Source: Roseibium suaedae (GTDB taxonomy: Bacteria; Pseudomonadota; Alphaproteobacteria; Rhizobiales; Stappiaceae). Taken from it: DNA of 64,000 bases. This document shows, one piece after another, positions 1 through 8,631 of the stretch. Within the stretch, counting starts at the first letter, position 1, and the number at the start of each line of letters is the position of its first letter. The stretch is from contig NZ_FRBW01000002.1 of the NCBI RefSeq assembly GCF_900142725.1, forward strand, positions 186,001 to 250,000, written 5' to 3'. The notes beneath the pieces were generated by a model. It had not been told where the DNA came from. It worked only from the letters and a program-made list of their open reading frames with translations, and did no database searches. A program made the translations under genes and the position numbers.

Positions 1-266
1 GCGGAAAAGCTGACTTAGCCAGTATTTCCGCCCGAAACCCATCCGTTTGTCATCCCGAATCTTCGCGTCGCTCCGTCGGGATGACCACGCGAAAGGTTTG
101 TCATCCATCTCAGGCCCGACAGAGCAATCCAGCGCTTTCAAGCCGCCACAGAACTGTGACCCGGCGCCGCAGGACAACCTGCCGCGCGGCAATCCGGTGC
201 ATTGCCCAACGGCAGTCTGTGGTCCATTGTATGATCCAGATCAAAGACATGAACGAGGACGTCGGC
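1..266. other. Non-coding leader upstream of cydA
   Basis: No convincing gene is seen. The stretch contains one short GTCATCCCG palindrome (49-85) and a further GTCATCC half at about 109. An open frame runs into cydA from position 81, but its first 62 codons do not resemble a CydA N-terminus and are taken as non-coding. Confidence 0.6.
49..85. repeat. Short copy of GTCATCCCG palindromic repeat
   Basis: The arms GTCATCCCGA (49-58) and TCGGGATGAC (76-85) are perfect reverse complements around a 17-nt loop. The same outer arms bound the two 128-bp repeats at 23333-23460 and 26122-26249, so this looks like a short or degenerate member of the same intergenic family. Confidence 0.6.
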
Positions 267-1640
267 ATGGACGGACTGATTTTGAGCCGGATCCAGTTCG
301 GCGCCAACATATCGTTTCACATTCTCTTTCCGACCATCACCATCGCCCTTGGCTGGGTCCTGCTGTTCTTCCGGCTGCGTTTCAACGCCACCGGTGATGA
401 CCGCTGGATGGCTGCCTATCATTTCTGGGTGAAGATCTTCGCGCTCTCCTTCGGGGTGGGCGTGGTCAGCGGTGTCACCATGAGCTTTCAGTTCGGCACC
501 AATTGGCCGGGCTTCATGGAGAAGGTCGGCAATGTGGCAGGTCCCCTGCTGGCCTACGAGGTGATGACCGCCTTCTTCCTGGAAGCGGCCTTCCTCGGCA
601 TCATGCTCTTTGGGGCCAAGCGCGTTCCCGGCTGGCTGCACACGCTTGCAACCGTGCTTGTTGCTGTCGGCACGGCCCTCAGCGCCTTCTGGATCCTGGC
701 TTTGAACTCCTGGATGCAGACCCCGGCCGGCTATGAAATTCGCGACGGCGTCGTGCATGCGACCGACTGGCTGGCGATCATCTTCAACCCCTCCATGCCC
801 TACCGCGTCCTGCACATGCTCCTGGCCAGCGGGCTGACGGTCGCCTTCCTGATTTCAGGCGTGTCCGCCTACCGGCGGCTGATCGGCGACAAGTCGAAGG
901 GCGTGCGCCTGACCTTGCAGACCGGCATCTACATGGCCGCCGTTCTGATCCCGATCCAGATCTATGTCGGCGATGCCCACGGCCTGAACACACTGGAGCA
1001 TCAACCCCAGAAGATCGCCGCCATGGAGGCCAACTGGAACACCGGCCCCAATGTGCCGCTGATCCTCTTCGCCATCCCCGATGAAAAGGCCCAGGAAAAC
1101 CATTTCGAAATCGGCATTCCCGATGGCGCCTCGCTGATCCTGCGCCATGATCCCGATGGAGTGGTTCCCGGCCTGAAGGACTTCATTGCCGCGGACGGCA
1201 CAGTCGAGCATCCGCCTGTCGCCCCGCTGTTCTTCTCCTTCCGCATCATGGTCGGCGTTGGCGTCCTGATGCTGCTGGTCAGCTGGGGCACCGCCTATGC
1301 CATCCGCCGCAAGCACGGAGTGGACGGGCTCAATCCCTGGCTCCTGCGTGGACTGGTCGTCATGACCTTCTCCGGCTGGGTTGCCACCCTTGCAGGCTGG
1401 TACACGACGGAAATCGGCCGCCAGCCCTGGCTCGTCACCGGCATCTTGAGCACCAAGGATGCGGTGGCGGACGTACCTTCGGGCATGGTTCTGAGCACCC
1501 TGATTGCCTATCTCGTCGTCTATGCGGTGCTGCTGGTCGCCTATGTCACCGTGGTCTTCCGGCTGGCACATAAATCCTCGTTCCTGGAAGAGCGCATCCA
1601 TTCGGGTGCTGCCCAGGTAGAAGTCGTTCCGGGAGAGTGA
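267..1640 (+). CDS. cydA: Cytochrome bd-type ubiquinol oxidase subunit I (CIO type)
   Basis: Subunit I of the bd quinol oxidase takes electrons from quinol and carries haems b558, b595 and d in the inner membrane. The start ATG at 267 is preceded by GAGG eight bases upstream and gives the classic SRIQFG...SFH N-terminus, with His18 as the expected haem ligand. QPQK near residues 247-250, FRIMVGVG with Met328 (E. coli Met393) and GRQPW near 384 are present. The 457-residue length, and an axial Met about 65 residues earlier than in E. coli, point to the short-Q-loop, cyanide-insensitive (CioA) class. It is followed four bases later by cydB. An upstream ATG at 249 is possible but has a poorer ribosome-binding site. 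Confidence 0.95.
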   Translation: MDGLILSRIQFGANISFHILFPTITIALGWVLLFFRLRFNATGDDRWMAAYHFWVKIFALSFGVGVVSGVTMSFQFGTNWPGFMEKVGNVAGPLLAYEVMTAFFLEAAFLGIMLFGAKRVPGWLHTLATVLVAVGTALSAFWILALNSWMQTPAGYEIRDGVVHATDWLAIIFNPSMPYRVLHMLLASGLTVAFLISGVSAYRRLIGDKSKGVRLTLQTGIYMAAVLIPIQIYVGDAHGLNTLEHQPQKIAAMEANWNTGPNVPLILFAIPDEKAQENHFEIGIPDGASLILRHDPDGVVPGLKDFIAADGTVEHPPVAPLFFSFRIMVGVGVLMLLVSWGTAYAIRRKHGVDGLNPWLLRGLVVMTFSGWVATLAGWYTTEIGRQPWLVTGILSTKDAVADVPSGMVLSTLIAYLVVYAVLLVAYVTVVFRLAHKSSFLEERIHSGAAQVEVVPGE

Positions 1641-1644
1641 GAAC

Positions 1645-2655
1645 ATGAACTGGTTTGGAGATCCCGCCGTCTGGCTCCCCCTCGCCTTCGCAGGCCTCAT
1701 GGGCCTGTCGATCCTGATCTATGTGGTTCTGGACGGGTTCGACCTTGGCGTCGGCCTGCTCTTCCCCCTGGCAACAGATGAGGAAAAGGACCGGATGATT
1801 TCGGCAGTCGGCCCCTTCTGGGATGCCAACGAGACCTGGCTGGTGCTGGCGGTCGGGCTGCTGCTTGTGGCCTTTCCCATGGCCCATGGCATCATCCTGA
1901 CGGCCCTTTACCTGCCTGTCGCCGTCATGCTCATCGGGCTGATCCTGCGCGGCGTTGCCTTCGAATTCCGGGCCAAGACCACCGGCAAAACCAAGCATCA
2001 CTGGAACCAGGCCTTCTTCGCAGGCTCCCTGGCTGCCACCCTTGCGCAGGGCTACATGCTCGGCATCTACATCATGGGCCTGAAGCAGCAACCGCTGACC
2101 ATTGCCTTCGGCTTCCTGACTGCGGTCTGCCTCACGGCCGCCTATGGTTTCGTCGGAGCGAACTGGCTGATCATCAAGACCGAAGACACTTTGCAACTGA
2201 AGGCAATCCGCTGGGCGCGCACCCGGCTCTGGGGTCTGGTCATCGGCTTTGCCGCGATCTCGGTCGCAACTCCCTTCGTCAGCCCGCGCCTGTTCGACAA
2301 GTGGTTCTCCTTTCCGGACATGTTCCTGCTCGCTCCCCTGCCCGTTCTCTCGGCACTAATGGTGGCCATTGTCTGGAAGGCACTGCATCACCTGCCGGCG
2401 CGCGATGATCACTGGGCCTGGGTTCCCTTTGCCGGAACCGCCGCCCTCTTCATCCTGGCCTTCATTGGTCTTGCCTATTCCTTCTACCCCTATGTGGTTC
2501 CGGAAAGGCTGACCATCTACGATGCGGCCAGTGCGCCGGAAAGCCTGTTCATCATCCTGATCGGCGCCCTCGTCGTCCTGCCCACGATCATCGCCTACAC
2601 CGTGCTCGCCTATGTGGTCTTCCGCGGCAAGGCAACGGATCTGACCTACGATTGA
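1645..2655 (+). CDS. cydB: Cytochrome bd-type ubiquinol oxidase subunit II
   Basis: Subunit II pairs with CydA in the inner membrane. The 336-residue protein begins in a hydrophobic helix and carries the family signature LDGFDLGVG near residues 28-36, with GPFWDANETWL shortly after. About eight to nine membrane helices can be picked out. The start lies four bases after the cydA stop, with GGAGAG just upstream overlapping the end of cydA, so the two are co-transcribed. No small CydX-like reading frame was found after the stop. No cydDC genes are inside the window. Confidence 0.95.
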   Translation: MNWFGDPAVWLPLAFAGLMGLSILIYVVLDGFDLGVGLLFPLATDEEKDRMISAVGPFWDANETWLVLAVGLLLVAFPMAHGIILTALYLPVAVMLIGLILRGVAFEFRAKTTGKTKHHWNQAFFAGSLAATLAQGYMLGIYIMGLKQQPLTIAFGFLTAVCLTAAYGFVGANWLIIKTEDTLQLKAIRWARTRLWGLVIGFAAISVATPFVSPRLFDKWFSFPDMFLLAPLPVLSALMVAIVWKALHHLPARDDHWAWVPFAGTAALFILAFIGLAYSFYPYVVPERLTIYDAASAPESLFIILIGALVVLPTIIAYTVLAYVVFRGKATDLTYD

Positions 2656-3023
2656 GGGTCGCGCGGGCTTGGGACAACATCAAGAAGACTTCATCCAGGA
2701 CCCAGCTAGTCGCCGTGACGAGAACCGAAGTGGGTTCTGGTTCTCCAGCCAACGCAAGAAACGAATGATCACATTCGCACGAGAGACATGCCCGGAACAA
2801 ATAACACTCACCGTACCAGCAGAAAACTCGGGCAACTATTTCTGGAAGCGCAACGACTTTGCTAAAGCACTGAACCGCCGGACCTTGCTCAACGTGTTCG
2901 AGAAAAGCGCCGCCTAACAACTTTGTGTGGATTAAACCCCCAAAGCTCCGACAGGAAATACAGCACTATTTTACGGAAAATAACATCTGCTAACATACTT
3001 CAAACGTTAGCAAGGTTATTCAA
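2656..3023. other. Intergenic region after cydB
   Basis: No supported gene. An 82-codon frame (2669-2917, +) exists but has no ribosome-binding site, is rich in Arg/Asn without a recognisable fold, and is not called. Base composition becomes more AT-rich from about 2920 to 3020, which probably holds the promoter of the next gene. Confidence 0.5.
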
Positions 3024-4568
3024 TTGATAGTCGAATTTCTCATCGCAGTCCTCATCACTTCCCTTTTCTTTGCTAGACAGGGAAACGTTGATCTGAATCC
3101 AGGGGACGAGGGTTACCTTGCCCATGGAATAACCCGTATGCATATGGGACAGATCCCCATCCGGGACTTCAAGTCTTACGACCCTTTCAGATACTATTGG
3201 TGCTACGTCACTTCATTTGCATTTGGCAGAGGCTTGATAGCAATACGTCGGGCATCTGCAGCATTCCTTGCAATTGCCCTTTGTCTGGCACTCATACCGG
3301 CACATCAGGCAGCCGGAAAAGGCTGGCCACTCGTTCCACTCGCCGCACTCATTCTGATCTGGGCGTTCCAGCTCTTCAAAAGCTTTGATATCTCGGCCTC
3401 ACTGATCTCGGTCGCAGTCGGAGCCGCCGTGATCAATCATCCCACAACAGAAGTGTTTCTGATCTCTGGAGTCTGGGTCGTCCTCGCCTGCACGATAGGA
3501 TTGATGCACGGAATTTATGCTGCGATTGGGATTTTCGGACTGATCACCGCAAGCACCCTTCAGACAGGAACTACCGATACTCTTCTGGTTCTTGTGAAAA
3601 ATCTAGGACTATTCATTGGCGGCATTGCGATCGGGCTCTGCCCTCTTCTTTTGAAGCTTGGCTCGATCAGCAAGCAACTTCTGGGACGGTTTGGAGCGGG
3701 CTCCACAAGCGGCACAAAGAGCAAGGACAGTGCAAAGGAGCTGAATATCTCCCTGCCCGTCCCCATGCCGTGGCATACACCCAACCCTCATGCATTCCCT
3801 ATTCAGAGACTGTCTCAGCGGCTTGTGGGGCTTCATTTCCTGGTGCTCCCGCTATTCTACCTGACGACGATCTTTGTTGTGTCGATCACAAGCCTTTCGG
3901 AGCATCCGCTTCTTGCAGCTTCGACCTTCATCGGGCTGCCTTATCTTCATCACGCTTACAAGCGTGCTGACATTGCCCACCTGAGCCAATCCATCGCTCC
4001 CTTTCTGCTGGCAATCAGCTCGGTCCTCTACATTGCCACAGAGGGGAACGATCTTTATATCGGCCTTGGTTCCGCAGCCCTGCTTGTTCTCGCCCTTTTG
4101 ACGGTCAGCACACACTCACCAATCCTGGCGCCGCTGCTCCTCCAGGACCACTACCGGAAGATCGACATCAACGGAGAGACATTCAATCTGCAAAGCGATG
4201 CGGTCACTCGGATTGCGTCAATTCGCGATTTCATCTCCAAAAATGTCGATGAAGATCAGAGAATCTTCGTGGCTCCCTATGAGCCGCTTCTTTACGAAGT
4301 TGTCGGGAAACTCTCCCCGGTGCGGAATGACTGCCTTTTCACAGTCTCCACGGCAGAAGAACAGAATGAAATCGTTGACCGGCTCAAGGAGAACCAGGTC
4401 GCGGCGGCCTTCATCAACAACTTCGCACTCGACAATAAGGAGAGCAGACGGTTCTCCTCCAGATGCGAAATTGTCTGGAACTATCTCGAAGAGAACTTCG
4501 ACAAGATCTCAATGCCACCGGAAAGCGGAGAGACTGCCGTGTTCTTCAAGCGCAAGGTCCAAGCTTGA
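3024..4568 (+). CDS. Polytopic membrane protein, GT-C glycosyltransferase-like
   Basis: A 514-residue integral membrane protein. After the first helix comes DEGYLAHG (about residues 29-36), then IRDFKSYDPFRYYW near 47-60. This DE plus R-D-F-x-S-Y-x-P-x-R-Y-Y layout is typical of the first periplasmic loop of GT-C, lipid-linked-sugar-dependent transferases (GT39-like). Roughly ten hydrophobic helices follow to about residue 365, then a soluble C-terminal part. The start is a TTG with AAGG eight bases upstream; no better in-frame ATG precedes the first helix. Lower GC than neighbours and a solitary position suggest acquisition. Family assignment is by motif only; substrate unknown. Confidence 0.6.
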   Translation: MIVEFLIAVLITSLFFARQGNVDLNPGDEGYLAHGITRMHMGQIPIRDFKSYDPFRYYWCYVTSFAFGRGLIAIRRASAAFLAIALCLALIPAHQAAGKGWPLVPLAALILIWAFQLFKSFDISASLISVAVGAAVINHPTTEVFLISGVWVVLACTIGLMHGIYAAIGIFGLITASTLQTGTTDTLLVLVKNLGLFIGGIAIGLCPLLLKLGSISKQLLGRFGAGSTSGTKSKDSAKELNISLPVPMPWHTPNPHAFPIQRLSQRLVGLHFLVLPLFYLTTIFVVSITSLSEHPLLAASTFIGLPYLHHAYKRADIAHLSQSIAPFLLAISSVLYIATEGNDLYIGLGSAALLVLALLTVSTHSPILAPLLLQDHYRKIDINGETFNLQSDAVTRIASIRDFISKNVDEDQRIFVAPYEPLLYEVVGKLSPVRNDCLFTVSTAEEQNEIVDRLKENQVAAAFINNFALDNKESRRFSSRCEIVWNYLEENFDKISMPPESGETAVFFKRKVQA

Positions 4569-4593
4569 ACCCAAAAAGCTCGAACAGGGAGTT

Positions 4594-4627
4594 GGGGCTC
4601 ACCACCTGGTGAGACCTCCTGAGCCCC
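4594..4627 (+). terminator. Inverted repeat after the GT-C-like gene
   Basis: GGGGCTCA (4594-4601) pairs with TGAGCCCC (4620-4627), and an inner CTCACC/GGTGAG hairpin sits inside. It lies 26 bases after the preceding stop. There is no clean U-run, only a loosely T-rich tail (GGTTTGGTTTTC), so termination is likely but not certain. Confidence 0.5.
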
Positions 4628-4684
4628 TCTCCGGTTTGGTTTTCGGTCGAATCCGAGCCTCTTCTTCAAGTGTTAGCGCTAGGA

Positions 4685-4712
4685 CCCCTTGATGGCATTT
4701 GCTATCAAGGGG
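4685..4712 (+). promoter_or_regulatory. Hairpin covering the ribosome-binding site of lysR
   Basis: CCCCTTGATGGC (4685-4696) pairs with GCTATCAAGGGG (4701-4712), with one G-U pair and an ATTT loop. The 3' arm contains AAGGGG, the only Shine-Dalgarno-like sequence before the LysR start at 4715. In RNA this would hide the ribosome-binding site; in DNA it is a 28-bp near-palindrome that could be an operator. Confidence 0.55.
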
Positions 4713-4714
4713 TT

Positions 4715-5701
4715 ATGCGTGATCTGAATTTGAAGGCGACGGAGTATTTCGAGGCGGTTGCCCGTCTGGGCAGCGTGACCAAGGCTGCGGCCGAACTGGG
4801 GGTCACCCCTTCGGCCGTATCCCAGCAGCTCACCCTTCTGGAAACCCAGCTGGGGGTGAAACTGTTCCGGCGGGAAAAGCGCCGGCTGAACCTGACTATC
4901 GACGGCGACCGTCTCTTTCAGACCACCACACAGGCGTTCGGCGCGATCCGCAACGCCCGCTCGGCCATCACCCGGCAGCGGGACCTTCGCAATCTCATCA
5001 TCCGGGTCAGCCCCAGTTTCGGCGTCCGCTGGCTTGGGCCGCGGGTCGGCGGCTTCGCCAGCCAGAACCCGGACTGGAACATCCGCATCGACGCCTCGCC
5101 CGACTTCTCCTCCTTCGAGACAGAGACCGTCGATCTGGACCTGCGCTATGGCCTTGGCACCTGGAGCGGTCTGACCGTCAATCCGGTGATGCACGATCTG
5201 GTGCTGCCTCTTTGCAGCCCCGCCTATCTGGAACAGTTGCAGGCAATGTCACCCGATCCGGTCGAGCAACTGGCAGGCGCAAGGCTGATCGACAGCGTCA
5301 AGACCCTGTTCCGCTGGGACCTCTGGCTCGCGGCCAACCGGGTCGTCCTGCCGGACCTCACCTATCCGTTCCGCTTCGACCGTTCGTCCATGTCCATCGA
5401 GATGGCCAAACAAGGAGGAGGCATCGCACTCGACAGCGTGACCCTGTGCCTTGGCGAACTGGAGCGCGGCGAACTGGTGCCCTTCTCCACGGCCTTCGAG
5501 GTGATCGAATTTCCCGCCTACTGGTTCGTCTGCCCGCCGCGCCATCTCAACCGGCGCATCGTCAAGCGCTTCTCGGACTGGCTGACGGAGGCGTGCGGCG
5601 CCCATGACAATGCGGCCCGCGCACATCTGACGGCAAACGGCTGCCGCTTCCGCCCGAGCGCCCACACGGAACTGATCGACGTGAGGCCCTGGGACCTTTG
5701 A
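4715..5701 (+). CDS. LysR-family regulator, GcvA-like
   Basis: A 328-residue LysR-type transcription factor. The N-terminal winged helix-turn-helix occupies about residues 1-60, including GSVTKAAAELGVTPSAVSQQ; the rest is a periplasmic-binding-protein-like effector domain ending in the PxxxxxRIVKRFSDWL-type tail common in the GcvA branch. The start ATG at 4715 sits unusually close (2 nt) to its AAGGGG, within a hairpin. It is transcribed towards the leftward TRAP operon and ends 84 bases from dctM. A role in controlling that locus is inferred from position only; the GT-C-like gene on the other side is an alternative target. Confidence 0.85.
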   Translation: MRDLNLKATEYFEAVARLGSVTKAAAELGVTPSAVSQQLTLLETQLGVKLFRREKRRLNLTIDGDRLFQTTTQAFGAIRNARSAITRQRDLRNLIIRVSPSFGVRWLGPRVGGFASQNPDWNIRIDASPDFSSFETETVDLDLRYGLGTWSGLTVNPVMHDLVLPLCSPAYLEQLQAMSPDPVEQLAGARLIDSVKTLFRWDLWLAANRVVLPDLTYPFRFDRSSMSIEMAKQGGGIALDSVTLCLGELERGELVPFSTAFEVIEFPAYWFVCPPRHLNRRIVKRFSDWLTEACGAHDNAARAHLTANGCRFRPSAHTELIDVRPWDL

Positions 5702-5710
5702 AAACGGAAA

Positions 5711-5741
5711 CGGCCTGCCGATTCAATCTCTCAGCAGGCCG
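5711..5741. terminator. Convergent terminator between lysR and dctM
   Basis: CGGCCTGC (5711-5718) and GCAGGCCG (5734-5741) form a perfect 8-bp stem with a 15-nt loop in the gap between two converging genes. No strong T-run is present on either side. Confidence 0.5.
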
Positions 5742-5785
5742 CAGCACTCACTTGATTTGATTCAGACTTCCGCGTGGCGGCCAGC

Positions 5786-7042
5786 CTAATAGATTGTCAG
5801 GAAAGGCACGTAGGAAATCAGCAACAGCACCCCGATCGCCACCGCATAGAAAGGCAACAGCGCCTTCACCGTTTCCAGCAACCCGGAACGGGCAATGCTC
5901 ATGGAGATGAACAATGTCGTGCCCACCGGCGGCGTGTAGAGACCGATTGCGAGGTTCACCACCATCATCAGGCCGAGCTGCACCAGATCGATGCCCATCG
6001 AGTTGGCAATCGTCACGAACAGCGGCCCCAGCAGCAGAACAGCTGCCGGCAGATCAATGAAGGCACCGACGATCAGCATCACGATGTTCATCGCCAGAAT
6101 GACCATCCATTGCTCTGCAAAGGTCGCGGCCACCCACTGGGCCAGTTCCTGCGGCACCCGCTCGGCGGTCATGATCCATTGCAGCGTGGATGAGGCCATG
6201 ATGATGAACATGACAGCACCGGTCATCGTAGCCGTGTCCACCAGGGCCTTCCAGATACCGGTCATGGTCAGGTCACGGTAGAGAATGCCCGAAACAATCA
6301 GCGCATAGGCAACCGCCATGACGGAGACTTCCGTCGGCGTTGCCACGCCGAAGCGAAGAGTGCCGATGACGAAGACAGGCATCAGCAAGGCCGGGACCGC
6401 TGCGACCAGCTGGCTGCGGAAGGCATAGAAGCCCCCTTCCAGCGGCGAGCGCGGCAGGTTGCGCCGGTGAGCGACAATCCAGACCGAAGCGAACATACCA
6501 AGACCCAGAAGCAGGCCGGGAAGAATGCCCGCGACGAACAGGTTGACGATCGAGACGTTGGAAACAAGGCCGAAGAGCATCAGGGGGATCGACGGCGGGA
6601 TCAGGACCGAGACAGTCGAAGACGCCGAATTGATCGCAGCCGCCATGGCCCGGGGATAGCCCTGCTGTTTCTGAACAGGGATCAGCGCATTGCCGATGGC
6701 GGTCGCATCCGCCACGGCCGAGCCGGAAACTCCACCGAACATGACCGAGCCGATGATCGACACCTGGCCCATGCCACCCTTCATGTTGCCGACGATCAGG
6801 CGGGCGATGTTGACCAGATAGATGCCGAACCGGCCGGACATCATCAGGTTGCCGGCGAGAATGAAGAACGGGATCGCGAGCATCGGGAAGCTCTGGGTCG
6901 GCGAATATAGCCGTTGCACGATCACCGCCAGCGGCTTGCCGTCGAGCCAGAGGGCTGCAGCTACGCCGCCCAGCATGGCATGGCCGATCGGCACGGCGCA
7001 GGCCAGAAGGATCATGAAGATCCAGATCATTGGCATGGTCAT
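5786..7042 (-). CDS. dctM: TRAP transporter large permease (DctM)
   Basis: The 418-residue large membrane subunit of a tripartite ATP-independent periplasmic transporter, which drives solute uptake with the sodium or proton gradient. About twelve hydrophobic helices are visible. Family landmarks include PFFILAGNLM near residue 58, VSGSAVADATAIG near 104 and PPSIPLMLFG near 150. Length is normal for DctM. It is the last gene of the leftward operon, 12 bases after dctQ. Substrate cannot be read from this subunit; the transketolase and dehydrogenase genes upstream suggest a small polyhydroxy carboxylate or ketose acid. Confidence 0.93.
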   Translation of the reverse strand: MTMPMIWIFMILLACAVPIGHAMLGGVAAALWLDGKPLAVIVQRLYSPTQSFPMLAIPFFILAGNLMMSGRFGIYLVNIARLIVGNMKGGMGQVSIIGSVMFGGVSGSAVADATAIGNALIPVQKQQGYPRAMAAAINSASSTVSVLIPPSIPLMLFGLVSNVSIVNLFVAGILPGLLLGLGMFASVWIVAHRRNLPRSPLEGGFYAFRSQLVAAVPALLMPVFVIGTLRFGVATPTEVSVMAVAYALIVSGILYRDLTMTGIWKALVDTATMTGAVMFIIMASSTLQWIMTAERVPQELAQWVAATFAEQWMVILAMNIVMLIVGAFIDLPAAVLLLGPLFVTIANSMGIDLVQLGLMMVVNLAIGLYTPPVGTTLFISMSIARSGLLETVKALLPFYAVAIGVLLLISYVPFLTIY

Positions 7043-7054
7043 GACTTGCGTCCT

Positions 7055-7627
7055 TTAGCTCAGGCTGCGGTTTTCGTAATCGGCTTCGAAGACAGAGGCG
7101 CCCGCCAGAATGCGCAGGATTTCCAGTGCAGAGATCACCGCCATGCCGGCAAAGGCATAGACCAGGCTTGCATAGCCCCAGATCTGCTTGATGCCGAGGG
7201 TGGACAGGGTCTGGAACTGGGACGCCTTCAGGATCGGCTGACTGGACAGAAGAACCGAAACGGAAATCAGGATGATAACGGCCTCGATGGCCACAAGCAG
7301 GATCCGCCTTGCCCCGGCAGGCAGCGCATCGGGAAGAATGGTGATGGCGATGTTGGTGCCACGGGACGCGGCAACCAGAATGCCGGCCGCCACCAGCCAG
7401 GGGAGCAGAACCGCGTGGACCTCATAGGCCCAGGCGATGCCGCCATCGAACCAATAGCGCAAAATCACATTGGCAAGCAGAGCGACGAACATGAAGCTCA
7501 AAGTAACCACGGCGATCAGCTTGCCGGTGAAGGCAATGGTTTCAATGATCCGTGAGGTCAGGACCAGAAGGGGGCGCGAGCGCCCCCTTCCGTCCGGAGC
7601 AGGACTAAGGGGGCCCCAGTCTGTCAT
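7055..7627 (-). CDS. dctQ: TRAP transporter small permease (DctQ)
   Basis: The 190-residue small membrane subunit that links the binding protein to DctM. Four helices are visible from about residue 40, with RYWFDGGIAWAYEV between the first two, typical for DctQ. The ATG overlaps the dctP stop by four bases (ATGA), implying translational coupling. The first 22 codons (Gly/Pro/Arg-rich) run through a strong GC hairpin at 7567-7590, and no ATG, GTG or TTG lies between it and the first helix. Either this odd N-terminus is real or translation begins from a non-standard codon such as the CTG near RIIETIAF. Confidence 0.88.
   Translation of the reverse strand: MTDWGPLSPAPDGRGRSRPLLVLTSRIIETIAFTGKLIAVVTLSFMFVALLANVILRYWFDGGIAWAYEVHAVLLPWLVAAGILVAASRGTNIAITILPDALPAGARRILLVAIEAVIILISVSVLLSSQPILKASQFQTLSTLGIKQIWGYASLVYAFAGMAVISALEILRILAGASVFEADYENRSLS
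7567..7590 (-). promoter_or_regulatory. Terminator-like hairpin inside the start of dctQ
   Basis: GAAGGGGGCG and CGCCCCCTTC form a perfect 10-bp stem with a CTCG tetraloop on the transcribed strand, 34-57 bases after the dctP stop. No U-run follows. Such a hairpin could protect the upstream dctP message or attenuate read-through so that binding protein exceeds permease. It is unusual because dctQ's open frame passes through it. Confidence 0.6.
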
Positions 7628-8592
7628 TTCATCCCCGTTGCTTTCTTCAGGGCAGCAACCAGGTCCGGATAGGTCTGAGCATATTTGTCATAGACCGATG
7701 CGGTTGCAGCCTGATAGGCGGCCTTGTCGGCGTCGGCGAATTTCGCGCCTTCCGCTTCCATCTTAGGCCGCAGGGTGTCATCGCCTTCCTGAGACAGCTG
7801 ACGCTGCAGCTTGCCGGCTTCCTTGGTGGCTTCCACCGCGCAGGCCTTGGTCGCATCGTCAATGCTGCTCCACCAGGCCAGACCCGTGACCACTGGTGTG
7901 GACTCGTACTTGTGGCCGGTCATGGTCACGTAAGGCGTGATCTCATGCAGCTTGGCGGAATAGATGTTGGTCAGCGGGTTTTCCTGTCCGTCAAAGACGC
8001 CGGACTGAAGCGCGGTCGGCAACTCGGACCAGGCAAGTGGAGCAGGAGAAGCGCCCAGCGCCTTGAAGATATCGACGGTCATCTCGTCCGGCGGAGTCCG
8101 GATCTTCATGCCCTTCAGGTCAGCCGGCTCGGAAACGAACTTGCCGACATGGGTCACGTTGCGGATGCCATTGTCCCAGAAACCAAGGATCTTGAGTCCG
8201 GCATTCTGCGCCCGCTCATCCAGCATCTGGCCGACTTCGCCATCCATGACTTCCCAGGCAGCCGGAAGGTCCTTGAACAGGAACGGCAGACCCAGAAGTC
8301 CGATTTCCGGAACGATCTGGCTCATGGCGCCCTGGCTGTTGGCCGTCACCTGGATGATGCCCGCATTCACCGACGTCAGCATTTCGACGTCATTGCCCAT
8401 GGTCGCGGATGGGGCAACGTTCACGGTGTCCTTGCCACCGGTGCACTTGGAAAATTCCTCGGCCCACTTTTCGGCTGCGATGAACCGCGGGTTTCCGGGG
8501 TTTGCGCCATGGGCAAAGATCACTTCATCAGCCTGGGCTGTTCCGGCGATCATCGTCGTTGCGGCCAGGACGGCCAGCACGTGCTTTTTCAT
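7624..8592 (-). CDS. dctP: TRAP transporter substrate-binding protein (DctP)
   Basis: A 322-residue periplasmic solute receptor. A signal peptide (MKKHVLAVLAATTMIAGTAQA) is cleaved before about residue 22. The mature DctP fold shows LKGMKIRTP near residue 163, the region that carries the conserved Arg gripping the substrate carboxylate, and GVFDGQENPL near 198. An AGGAGG site precedes the ATG. It sits between the SDR gene and dctQ, overlapping dctQ by four bases. The conserved Arg implies a carboxylate ligand; its identity is not evident. Confidence 0.94.
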   Translation of the reverse strand: MKKHVLAVLAATTMIAGTAQADEVIFAHGANPGNPRFIAAEKWAEEFSKCTGGKDTVNVAPSATMGNDVEMLTSVNAGIIQVTANSQGAMSQIVPEIGLLGLPFLFKDLPAAWEVMDGEVGQMLDERAQNAGLKILGFWDNGIRNVTHVGKFVSEPADLKGMKIRTPPDEMTVDIFKALGASPAPLAWSELPTALQSGVFDGQENPLTNIYSAKLHEITPYVTMTGHKYESTPVVTGLAWWSSIDDATKACAVEATKEAGKLQRQLSQEGDDTLRPKMEAEGAKFADADKAAYQAATASVYDKYAQTYPDLVAALKKATGMK

Positions 8593-8631
8593 CAGTCCAT
8601 TCCTCCTGTTTAACTGATAGTTTTACGGAGA

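Noticed and set aside
2669-2917. 82-codon frame after cydB as a CydX-like gene
   Set aside because: Not hydrophobic, no membrane helix, no ribosome-binding site.
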